Positions 1 to 5,659 of a stretch of DNA of 8,153 nucleotides are shown here, one piece after another; position 1 is the stretch's first letter, and each line of letters opens with the position of its first letter. Source of the stretch: an uncultured Rubrobacteraceae bacterium (lineage in GTDB: Bacteria > Actinomycetota > Rubrobacteria > Rubrobacterales > Rubrobacteraceae); NCBI GenBank assembly GCA_902805985.1, contig CADCUW010000055.1, positions 1 to 8,153 of the forward strand. The letters run 5' to 3'. The position numbers and the translations under genes were made by a program. Below the pieces are notes generated by a model, which was not told where the DNA came from, searched no databases, and was given only the letters and a program-made list of their open reading frames with translations.

Positions 1-28
1 CCAGCCGCGCCGGGTCACGAGCCCCCGC

Positions 29-556
29 TCACGGCGCCTCGCAGGCGAAGAGGAAGGCCGGCGGGACGTTCAGGGGCGAGAACCGCTGCCGGATCTTCGG
101 GAACCGGCGCTCCAGCTCCGGCAGTACCGTCCTGGAGTACTGGAGCACGAGGAAATGGCCGCCGGGGACGAGGGCCTCGCGGGCCGCGTCGAGGAGGTCG
201 CGCCGGCCGGGCGCGGGCAGGGTCGAGAAGGGGAGGCTGGAGACGACGACGTCGGCACGCCTGCCGAGCGCTTCGAGGTGCCCCCCGACCTTCTCGGCCG
301 AGGCGTTGACCACCTCAAGGCGCCTGTCCGGGAGCCGGCGGGCGACGGCCGCGGCCAAGGAGCCGTCTACCTCGTAGGAGAGAAAGCGGGCGCCGGGGGA
401 GAGCCGTCTCAAGATGCCCGCCGTGTAGACGCCCGTGCCGGCGCCGAACTCGACCACCACGCCGGCCCCGCCGAGGTCGCCCATGTCCAGCAGGTCATCC
501 ACGGCCCGTCGCGAGGTCGGCCAGACCGCGCCCACCGTCCGCGGGTGCCTCAGCAT
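29..556 (-). CDS. Class I SAM-dependent methyltransferase, phospholipid N-methyltransferase (PmtA)-like
   Basis: Predicted cytoplasmic or membrane-associated SAM methyltransferase of 175 residues from the ATG at 556. Seen: an N-terminal LRHPRTVGAVWPTS segment (residues 2-15), typical of PmtA/COG3963-like proteins; the SAM-binding motif VVEFGAGTGVYT (34-45); an acidic strand-2 end, YEVDG (61-65); and a motif IV-like VVVSSLPFSTLP (103-114). PmtA-type enzymes methylate phosphatidylethanolamine, but an rRNA-adenine-dimethylase-like or other small substrate is equally possible. The stop is TGA at 29-31. The start is uncertain: the frame stays open upstream to a stop at 721 and encodes a family-like helix (FAEDFRRRALFGLS) just before the ATG, yet contains no in-frame ATG, GTG or TTG. 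A CTG at 622 lies 7 bases after AAAGGG and could be the real start, adding 22 residues. The gene diverges from the FAD monooxygenase. Family confident, substrate unknown. Confidence 0.8.
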   Translation of the reverse strand: MLRHPRTVGAVWPTSRRAVDDLLDMGDLGGAGVVVEFGAGTGVYTAGILRRLSPGARFLSYEVDGSLAAAVARRLPDRRLEVVNASAEKVGGHLEALGRRADVVVSSLPFSTLPAPGRRDLLDAAREALVPGGHFLVLQYSRTVLPELERRFPKIRQRFSPLNVPPAFLFACEAP

Positions 557-667
557 CGAGAGCCCGAAGAGCGCGCGCCGCCTGAAGTCCTCCGCGAAGT
601 CTCTAGCGTTCTCTTTCCGCAGGGTCTCGCCCTTTCGTGATTCACACCAACAACCGGCGAAGGGACA

Positions 668-696
668 AAAATACAGCCCGGCACGTGCCAGATCAA
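668..696 (-). promoter_or_regulatory. Candidate sigma70-type promoter for the methyltransferase
   Basis: On the minus strand TTGATC (696-691) and TATTTT (673-668) are separated by exactly 17 bases. Each matches its consensus hexamer at 4 of 6 positions. Transcription would begin near 661, about 105 bases before the ATG at 556 and about 40 before the possible CTG start at 622. Prediction only. Confidence 0.45.
680..689. promoter_or_regulatory. 10-bp perfect palindrome in the promoter spacer (possible operator)
   Basis: GGCACGTGCC is its own reverse complement and lies between the -35 and -10 hexamers of the candidate methyltransferase promoter, where a dimeric repressor could occlude RNA polymerase. 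It is also about 60 bases upstream of the divergent monooxygenase. No regulator gene is visible nearby, and a 10-bp palindrome in GC-rich DNA can arise by chance. Confidence 0.3.
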
Positions 697-741
697 GCCC
701 AGAGGGTGAGGGGCTTCGCTACCTTTCGGCGGACGGGCGCT

Positions 742-747
742 TAGAAT
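742..747 (+). promoter_or_regulatory. -10 box (TAGAAT) for the FAD monooxygenase, leaderless arrangement
   Basis: TAGAAT matches TATAAT at 5 of 6 positions and ends 7 bases before the GTG at 755, so transcription would start at or next to that codon. No convincing -35 hexamer is seen at 16-18 bases upstream. The spacing favours GTG 755 over GTG 749, which would lie inside the melted promoter. Confidence 0.45.
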
Positions 748-754
748 CGTGCTC

Positions 755-2155
755 GTGTTCGCCAGAGAGAGAACCCCGAAACCGCGCGGCCACGCCGTGG
801 TCGTGGGCGCCGGCGTCTCGGGATTGCTCTCGGCGCGGGTGCTCTCGGAGCGCTTCGACCGGGTGACGATCGTCGAGCGGGACGCGTTGCCGGAGGAGGC
901 CGTCGCCCGCAAGGGCGTGCCCCAGGCCCGCCACCTGCACAGCCTCGCGGCGCGGGGATCAGAGATCCTCGAGGACCTCTTCCCCGGTCTCGACGAGGAG
1001 CTCGCCGCCGCCGGTTGCCCGCTCCTCGACCAAGCCTCCGACGCCGTAACGGTGCTCGCCGCGGGCCGCCTGCCGCGCTTCCGGTCCGGCATCACTATGC
1101 GCTCGGCGAGCCGGGCGCTCGTCGAGCGCCGCATCCGCGCCCGCCTCGAAGAGGCTCCTAACATAAACTTCCTGCCGGGCCGCGAGGTCGTCGGCCTCCT
1201 GCCCGGACCGAAGGAAATCTCCGGCGTCAAGACGCGCTCGCGGGTTGATGGCACTCCCGAAGAATTGTCAGCAGATCTGGTGGTCGACGCAAGCGGCGCC
1301 GGCTCCCGGGCGCCGCGGTGGCTGGAGGAGATCGGCCACAAAGCTCCCGGGGAGACGGTCGTGGACGCCCGCCTCGGGTACGCGACCCGCTGGTACAGGG
1401 TACCGGGGGACTTCTCGGGGGACTGGACGGGCGTCGCCGTCCTGCCCGGCTGGCCCGAGACCACGCGGGGCGGCACGCTGCGGCGGGTCGAGGGGGATCT
1501 CTGGACGGCCGTCCTGATCGGGACCGGCGGCGACTACCCGCCGACGGACCCGGAGGCGTTCGTCTCGTTCGCCGCGAGCCTCCACAGCCCCGACATCCAC
1601 GACGCCATAAGGGACGCCGAGCCCGCCTCGCCCGTCTACGGCTACCGCCGCACCGCCAACCGCCTGCGCCACTACGAGAGGACGCGCCTGCCCGGGAACT
1701 TCCTCGTCGCCGGCGACGCGGCATGCGTCCTGAACCCATCCTACGGCCAGGGCATGACCGCCGCCGCCATCTCCGCGATGGCCCTCCGCGGGTGCCTGGA
1801 TGGAGGCCCGGCTTCGAACCTCTCCCGGCGCTTCCAGCGCCGCCAGAGAGAGGCCGTCGCCCCCTGCTGGACGGCCACCACCAACAGCGACGCCCAGTGG
1901 GCGGCCGGGGGCTTGGAGGATCTCGGCCTCGCGCGTCGCATCCTCTACCGGATCTCCGAAGAGGTCATGGAGCTTGCCGTCGCGCGCCAAGACGTCGCCA
2001 GGACCCTGCTAGGGGTAAAGAACCTGATCGAACCGCCGGTAGCCCTCCTGCGCCCCGGCATACTCATCCCCGCCCTGGCAAGGACGACAAAACGCCGCAA
2101 GACGAGACCCCATCCGACCGCCCCGGCAGAGGATGAGCTGGTAGCCGGGGGCTAG
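755..2155 (+). CDS. FAD-dependent monooxygenase/epoxidase-like oxidoreductase (PHBH fold)
   Basis: Predicted soluble flavoprotein of 466 residues. Counted from GTG 755, it shows the N-terminal dinucleotide-binding motif VVVGAGVSG (about residues 15-23) ending at the acidic VERD (about 40-43). Next comes KGVPQARHLH (about 53-62), a signature shared with flavin-dependent epoxidases and hydroxylases such as Lsd18 and MonCI of polyether biosynthesis. DLVVDASGAGSR (about 174-185) and the second FAD motif GDAACVLNPSYGQGM (about 320-334) follow. The family uses NAD(P)H and O2 to hydroxylate or epoxidise hydrophobic substrates, and geranylgeranyl-reductase relatives share the fold. No polyketide or terpenoid gene is nearby, so the substrate cannot be inferred. 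GTG 749 is an alternative start adding two residues; neither GTG has a good Shine-Dalgarno, and 755 fits a leaderless mRNA. It converges on the sulfur operon with 13 bases between stops. Confidence 0.85.
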   Translation: MFARERTPKPRGHAVVVGAGVSGLLSARVLSERFDRVTIVERDALPEEAVARKGVPQARHLHSLAARGSEILEDLFPGLDEELAAAGCPLLDQASDAVTVLAAGRLPRFRSGITMRSASRALVERRIRARLEEAPNINFLPGREVVGLLPGPKEISGVKTRSRVDGTPEELSADLVVDASGAGSRAPRWLEEIGHKAPGETVVDARLGYATRWYRVPGDFSGDWTGVAVLPGWPETTRGGTLRRVEGDLWTAVLIGTGGDYPPTDPEAFVSFAASLHSPDIHDAIRDAEPASPVYGYRRTANRLRHYERTRLPGNFLVAGDAACVLNPSYGQGMTAAAISAMALRGCLDGGPASNLSRRFQRRQREAVAPCWTATTNSDAQWAAGGLEDLGLARRILYRISEEVMELAVARQDVARTLLGVKNLIEPPVALLRPGILIPALARTTKRRKTRPHPTAPAEDELVAGG

Positions 2156-2173
2156 GAGCGAGAGGCGCCTAGC
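2151..2173. terminator. Shared hairpin between convergent genes (possible bidirectional terminator)
   Basis: GCTAGG (2151-2156) and CCTAGC (2168-2173) are perfect inverted repeats around an 11-base segment that can add two more pairs (GC with GC) past an A-G mismatch, leaving a GAGAG loop. The TAG stop of the monooxygenase (2153-2155) and that of the PLP enzyme (2171-2169, minus strand) occupy mirrored places in the two arms. There is no U-tract on either strand, so an intrinsic terminator is possible but unproven. Confidence 0.4.
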
Positions 2174-3308
2174 TTATGGCCCGGTCCAGGTCGGCCACGA
2201 GGTCTTCGGCGTCCTCGATGCCGACGGAGAGGCGGAGCAGGCCGTCGGTAACGCCCCGAGACTCGCGTTGCTCCTTTGGGATGGCGGCGTGGGTCATCGT
2301 GGCCGGGTGCGTGATGAGCGACTCGACCCCGCCCAGAGACTCGGCGAAGTGGAAAACTTGCGTCTTCTGGACCGCCGCGTAGGCCGCCTCGGCCCCGCCC
2401 TTGAGGGTAAAGGAGACCATCCCGGAGAAGCCGGACATCTGTTTTTTGGCGAGCTCATGCTGCGGGTGGTTCGGGAGGCCTGGGTAGTTGACCGTGGCGA
2501 CCTGCGGGTGGTCCTGCAGGAACCTCGCTACCGCGAGGGCGTTCTCTTCATGCTGGCGCATGCGCACGGCGAGGGTCTTGAGGCCCCTGAGCACGATCCA
2601 GGAGTCAAACGGCCCCGGCACGCCGCCGGCGGCGTTCTGGTAGAAGGCCATCCTCTCGTGCAGCTCGGGATTCGAGGTCACCGCCGCCCCGCCGACGACG
2701 TCGGAGTGGCCGCCCATGTACTTGGTCGTCGAGTGGACCACGATGTCCGCGCCTAGAGCGAGCGGCTGCTGGAAGTAGGGGGAGGCGAAGGTGTTGTCCA
2801 CGGCGACGGTCGCGCCGCGCCCGTGGGCCATCTCCGAGAGCAGGGCTATGTCAGAGAGGGTGAGCATGGGGTTGGTGGGCGTCTCGATCCAGAGCATCTT
2901 CGTCTCTGGCCGCAGCGCCGCCTCGACCGACTCCGGGTCCGTAGTATCGACGAAGGTGAAGTCGAGGCCGTTTGACTTCTGCAGCACCTTGTCGAAGAGG
3001 CGGTAGGAGCCGCCGTAGAGGTCGTCGCCGGCGACGATGTGGTCGCCGGGGCCAAGGAGGCTCATCACGGCGGTCGTGGCCGCGAGGCCGGAGGCGAAGG
3101 CGAGGCCGTGCCCGGCGCCTTCGAGGGCGGCGACGCACTCTTCGAGGGCCGTACGGGTAGGGTTGCCGGTGCGGCTGTACTCGTAGCCCTTGTGCTTGCC
3201 TGGGGCCTCTTGCGTGTAGGTGGAGGTCTGGTAGATCGGGACGATCGTCGCCCCGGTGGCCGGGTCCGGGTCCTGACCCGTGTGGATGGCCCTGGTGGCG
3301 AACTTCAA
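2169..3308 (-). CDS. metB: Cystathionine gamma-synthase / gamma-lyase (PLP-dependent transsulfuration enzyme)
   Basis: Full-length 379-residue Cys/Met-metabolism PLP enzyme. Seen: the N-terminal ATRAIHTGQDPDP; YEYSRTGNPTR (42-52), which contributes to the neighbouring subunit's PLP phosphate site; FASGLAATTA (71-80); the cofactor-ring aspartate in AVDNTFASP (169-177); the Schiff-base lysine K196 in VHSTTKYMGG; and SLGGVESLITHPATMTHA near the C-terminus. Members either join O-acyl-homoserine to cysteine giving cystathionine (MetB), or split cystathionine to cysteine, 2-oxobutyrate and ammonia (MccB/CGL). Sequence alone does not separate these, and the upstream cystathionine beta-synthase makes the lyase direction attractive. 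The start is TTG at 3308, one base after the upstream stop. The match of residues 1-10 to the family N-terminus and a strong Shine-Dalgarno six bases away both support it. Second gene of the operon; the stop is TAG in the shared hairpin. Confidence 0.93.
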   Translation of the reverse strand: MKFATRAIHTGQDPDPATGATIVPIYQTSTYTQEAPGKHKGYEYSRTGNPTRTALEECVAALEGAGHGLAFASGLAATTAVMSLLGPGDHIVAGDDLYGGSYRLFDKVLQKSNGLDFTFVDTTDPESVEAALRPETKMLWIETPTNPMLTLSDIALLSEMAHGRGATVAVDNTFASPYFQQPLALGADIVVHSTTKYMGGHSDVVGGAAVTSNPELHERMAFYQNAAGGVPGPFDSWIVLRGLKTLAVRMRQHEENALAVARFLQDHPQVATVNYPGLPNHPQHELAKKQMSGFSGMVSFTLKGGAEAAYAAVQKTQVFHFAESLGGVESLITHPATMTHAAIPKEQRESRGVTDGLLRLSVGIEDAEDLVADLDRAIS

Positions 3309-3309
3309 T

Positions 3310-4326
3310 CTATTCCTCCCCGAAGACGCGGTACGGTTTTTCGAGGTCCTCCTGCGTGGCGCTCGAGTTCGCGAGCACCCACTCGTCGCTAAAGACCTTG
3401 GAGACGTAGTTTCGGCCGGTGTCCGGCAGGAGCACGACGACGACGGCGTCTTCGGGCAGGTCCTTCGCCGCCCTGACCGCGCCGACGGCGGCCATCCCGC
3501 AGGAGCCGCCGACGAAGAGGCCCTCCTCGGCCATCAGGCGCCGGGTCATCAGGAACGACTCGCGGTCGTCCACCTGTATGACCTCGTCCACCACCGAGTC
3601 GTCGTGGTTGCCGGGGTAGAAGTCTTCGCCCACGCCCTCGACGGCGTAGGAGTGGACGTTGTCCGGGTCGGAGAAGATGGAGCCCTCAGGGTCGATGCCA
3701 ACCACCTTCACGCCCGGGTTCTGCTCCTTGAGATACCTCGCGGTGCCGGTGATGGTGCCGCAGGTGCCCATGCCGGCGACGAAGTGGGTGATGCGGCCCG
3801 CGGTCTGGCGCCAGAGCTCGGGGCCCGTCGTCTCGTAGTGGGCCAGCGGGTTTGCGGGGTTCTCATACTGGCCTGGCTTGTAGCCGCCCGGGATCTCCCC
3901 GGCCAGCCTCTCGGCGACCTTGTAGTAGCTCTCCGGGTCCTCGGGCGGGGCCGATGGCGTCACGACCACCTCGGCGCCCATCGCCTTCAGGAGGTCCTGC
4001 TTCTCCCGGCTCGCCTTCTCGGGCATCACGCAGATGCACCTGTAGCCCTTGACCGCCGCCGCGAGCGCGAGGCCCGCCCCCGTATTCCCGCTCGTCGGCT
4101 CGACGACCGTGCCGCCGGGTTTGAGGAGGCCCCGCTCCTCTGCGACCTCGAGCATCTTCAGCGCGGGCCTGTCCTTCACCGAGCCGCCGGGGTTCATGAA
4201 CTCGACCTTGGCGAGGAGGGTGGCCCTGATTCCCTCCCCCTCCTCCACGCGCCCCATCCGCACGAGCGGCGTGTTCCCGGCGACCTCAAGCACGTTCTCG
4301 TAAAACTCCATCCGCCCATTCTCCAT
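3310..4326 (-). CDS. cbs: Cystathionine beta-synthase, catalytic-core form without Bateman domain
   Basis: Fold-type II PLP enzyme of 338 residues from ATG 4326 (333 from ATG 4311, adopted for numbering here). It condenses serine, or an activated serine, with homocysteine to cystathionine, or acts as an O-acetylserine-dependent cysteine synthase. Seen: YENVLEVAGNTPLVRM (4-19), the PLP lysine K46 in GGSVKDR, the substrate loop EPTSGNTGAGLA (71-82), ESYYKVAERLAGEIPGG and PGQYENPANPLAHYETTGPE (type-specific for cystathionine beta-synthase), the phosphate loop GMGTCGTITG (180-189, cysteine where glycine is usual), VEGVGEDF and VGGSCGM. It ends at FGEE soon after the catalytic core, so the C-terminal CBS-domain pair of longer homologues is absent. 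ATG 4326 fits a leaderless transcript; ATG 4311 has GGAG 9 bases upstream. First gene of the operon. Confidence 0.92.
   Translation of the reverse strand: MENGRMEFYENVLEVAGNTPLVRMGRVEEGEGIRATLLAKVEFMNPGGSVKDRPALKMLEVAEERGLLKPGGTVVEPTSGNTGAGLALAAAVKGYRCICVMPEKASREKQDLLKAMGAEVVVTPSAPPEDPESYYKVAERLAGEIPGGYKPGQYENPANPLAHYETTGPELWRQTAGRITHFVAGMGTCGTITGTARYLKEQNPGVKVVGIDPEGSIFSDPDNVHSYAVEGVGEDFYPGNHDDSVVDEVIQVDDRESFLMTRRLMAEEGLFVGGSCGMAAVGAVRAAKDLPEDAVVVVLLPDTGRNYVSKVFSDEWVLANSSATQEDLEKPYRVFGEE
3313..3321 (-). promoter_or_regulatory. Strong Shine-Dalgarno deciding the TTG start of the PLP enzyme
   Basis: GGGGAGGAA on the minus strand overlaps the last codons of the beta-synthase gene. Its GGAGG core ends 6 bases before TTG 3308. 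With the upstream stop TAG one base before that TTG, this is the layout of translational coupling by re-initiation. Confidence 0.7.
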
Positions 4327-4332
4327 GCTGGT

Positions 4333-4338
4333 AATGTA
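4333..4338 (-). promoter_or_regulatory. Candidate -10 box (TACATT) of the transsulfuration operon
   Basis: TACATT on the minus strand matches the -10 consensus at 4 of 6 positions and ends 6 bases before ATG 4326, so the operon mRNA would be leaderless or nearly so. No clear -35 element is seen. Confidence 0.35.
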
Positions 4339-4363
4339 CCATCCGGCCCCGCCCGGGCGCCTG

Positions 4364-4369
4364 TATAAT
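4364..4369 (+). promoter_or_regulatory. Perfect -10 box (TATAAT) of the alpha/beta hydrolase
   Basis: An exact TATAAT, rare in DNA this GC-rich, ends 8 bases before ATG 4378, implying a start of transcription within a few bases of the start codon. No -35 match is visible at the expected distance. No Shine-Dalgarno would fit in the tiny leader. Confidence 0.6.
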
Positions 4370-4377
4370 CCGCGGTC

Positions 4378-5286
4378 ATGGAGCAGAGCCCCTGGAAGAG
4401 CGAGCGTGTACCCGGTGAGGTGGAGATCTCCATAAGCCGCGCCGGCGTTGGACCGGACCCCGTCGTCTGCCTGCACGGCATAACCGCCCAGCACCGCGCC
4501 TTCACCCCGGCCGCCAGGCACGTGGGAGCCGTCCGGGGCCTCGTCGGCGTAGACCTCCGCGGGCGCGGCGACTCGGACAAACCCGACTCCGGCTACGGCC
4601 TCGAAGCCCACGCTGCGGATGTGATCCGGGTCCTCGACCACCTCGGCCTGGAAGAAGCCACCGTAGCCGGCCACTCCATGGGCGCCTTCGTCGCCCTCAA
4701 GACCGCCCTTGCCTACCCAGACCGCGTCCGCGCCCTCATCCTCCTAGACGGCGGCTGGCCCCGATTAGAGGCCCCCCCGCAAGAAGACATGACCGAAGAA
4801 CAGGAGCGCGAGGCCGAAGCCATCCGCGAGGGCCTCGCCCGCGCCTTCTCCCGCCTCGACATGGTCTTCGAGACCCCGGACGCCTACCTCGGCTTCTGGT
4901 TCCCCGACCAGAACCTCACGATGGCGGACCTCCCCCCGGACCTCGCCGACTACTACCGCTACGATCTGCAAGAAGTGGATGGCGGCTACAACCCGAAATG
5001 CTCCCCCGACGCCGCCAAACAAGACTCGCCCGACGTCACCAGGACCAGCCCGACCGCAGACGAGATGCGCGCCGTAGGGTGCCCCGTGGCGCTCATCCGG
5101 GCTGGCGAGGGCTTCTTCCCCGGCAGCCGCCCGCTCATCCCCGACGCGACCAGGGACGTCATGGCCGGAGCGCTGGATCTCCGCTCCGAGATGGTCCTGG
5201 CCGGCGCCAACCACTACACGATGCTATGGCCACCGTACACACGGCAATGGGCTGGCCTTCTCCGCGACGATGGCTGGTGGCGGTAG
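4378..5286 (+). CDS. Alpha/beta hydrolase of unknown substrate
   Basis: Complete 302-residue alpha/beta-hydrolase-fold protein, probably cytoplasmic (no signal peptide or membrane segment). Seen: the oxyanion-hole motif VVCLHGIT (29-36), VDLRGRGDSDKP (58-69), the nucleophile elbow VAGHSMGAF with Ser100 (96-104), LILLDGG (120-126), a variable cap of about residues 130-215 rich in acidic residues, and a late histidine in GANHYTM (His279) suitable for the triad. The acid residue is not obvious: Asp124 or Glu99-type alternatives cannot be ranked by eye. The family contains esterases, lipases, epoxide hydrolases, haloperoxidases and C-C hydrolases, so no reaction is assigned. ATG 4378 is set by the TATAAT box. 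It diverges from the transsulfuration operon across 51 bases, which may mean shared regulation, but nothing ties it to sulfur metabolism. Stop is TAG. Confidence 0.88.
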   Translation: MEQSPWKSERVPGEVEISISRAGVGPDPVVCLHGITAQHRAFTPAARHVGAVRGLVGVDLRGRGDSDKPDSGYGLEAHAADVIRVLDHLGLEEATVAGHSMGAFVALKTALAYPDRVRALILLDGGWPRLEAPPQEDMTEEQEREAEAIREGLARAFSRLDMVFETPDAYLGFWFPDQNLTMADLPPDLADYYRYDLQEVDGGYNPKCSPDAAKQDSPDVTRTSPTADEMRAVGCPVALIRAGEGFFPGSRPLIPDATRDVMAGALDLRSEMVLAGANHYTMLWPPYTRQWAGLLRDDGWWR

Positions 5287-5291
5287 ATCGC

Positions 5292-5585
5292 CTAAGGTCC
5301 GACCCATGGCGAGCAAGATATATCCGAGCGCCCGCGCGGCTCGACGACGAGCGGGTACTCCCCGCCGTTGACCCGCAGCGTCATCGCGATCATGTCGCTG
5401 GACGCGAGCCCCGCCTGCTCCAGCGCGCTTCGGCCCGTCTTCGTCCCAAGCCCGGACCAGACGACGAGGCCGGTGCCCGCGAGGGCCGCCCCCGCGATGA
5501 ACTGCTTGCGGGTTATCCTCCTGTCGGGAGGGTTACCCCTATCCGGGGGGTTGCCCCTCTACGATGGATCTTTGCCTTCTATCAC
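5292..5585 (-). pseudogene. Relic of a Tat-exported [2Fe-2S] subunit of a xanthine/aldehyde dehydrogenase (YagT/CoxS type)
   Basis: Remnant of the N-terminus only. A GTG at 5585, six bases after a GAGAGG sequence, opens VIEGKDPS and meets TAG at 5561-5559. The same frame then continues with a twice-repeated RGNPPD, a Tat-like signal (RRITRKQFIAGAALAG, then a hydrophobic stretch to VVW) and, after a linker, MTLRVNGGEYPLVVEPR, the first two strands of the plant-type ferredoxin domain of molybdenum hydroxylase small subunits. The frame then loses resemblance near 5334 and stops at 5294-5292. The cysteine clusters that bind both iron-sulfur centres are missing, as are the molybdopterin and FAD subunits. 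In the Tat motif the second arginine before Q-F is lysine (TRKQF), which may be decay or a tolerated variant. No start codon exists between the TAG and the Tat signal, so a functional product is unlikely. Confidence 0.72.
5523..5558 (-). repeat. In-frame 18-bp tandem duplication (RGNPPD twice)
   Basis: Two adjacent 18-base units on the minus strand, AGGGGCAACCCCCCGGAT and AGGGGTAACCCTCCCGAC, match at 14 of 18 positions. All four differences fall at third codon positions and are synonymous, so both units encode Arg-Gly-Asn-Pro-Pro-Asp just before the Tat signal of the relic. Confidence 0.8.
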
Positions 5586-5659
5586 CTGAGCCTCTCTCTA
5601 TCGGTCTTGGTTGAATGATCTGCGGCACAGAGGGCGCCGGTGGTGGGTCGCTCCGGAGA

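Noticed and set aside
550..1476. A long open frame on the minus strand opposite the FAD monooxygenase.
   Set aside because: It runs antisense to a clearly conserved flavoprotein, has low-complexity Arg/Ser/Pro-rich composition and no recognisable motif. Long antisense frames are normal in GC-rich coding DNA.
3280..4368. A long open frame on the plus strand opposite the cystathionine beta-synthase.
   Set aside because: Same reason: an antisense shadow of a strongly conserved enzyme, with no domain signature of its own.
4310..4674. An N-terminal extension of the cystathionine beta-synthase up to 4674.
   Set aside because: The added residues lie antisense to the start of the intact alpha/beta hydrolase, have no family resemblance, and the family N-terminus (YENVLEVAGNTPLVR) begins right after ATG 4326/4311.
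5325..5343. Inverted repeat CGAGC ... GCTCG about 40 bases after the intact hydrolase, considered as a terminator.
   Set aside because: Only a 5-bp stem with a 9-base GC-rich loop and no T-tract; expected by chance here, and it overlaps the end of the dehydrogenase relic.
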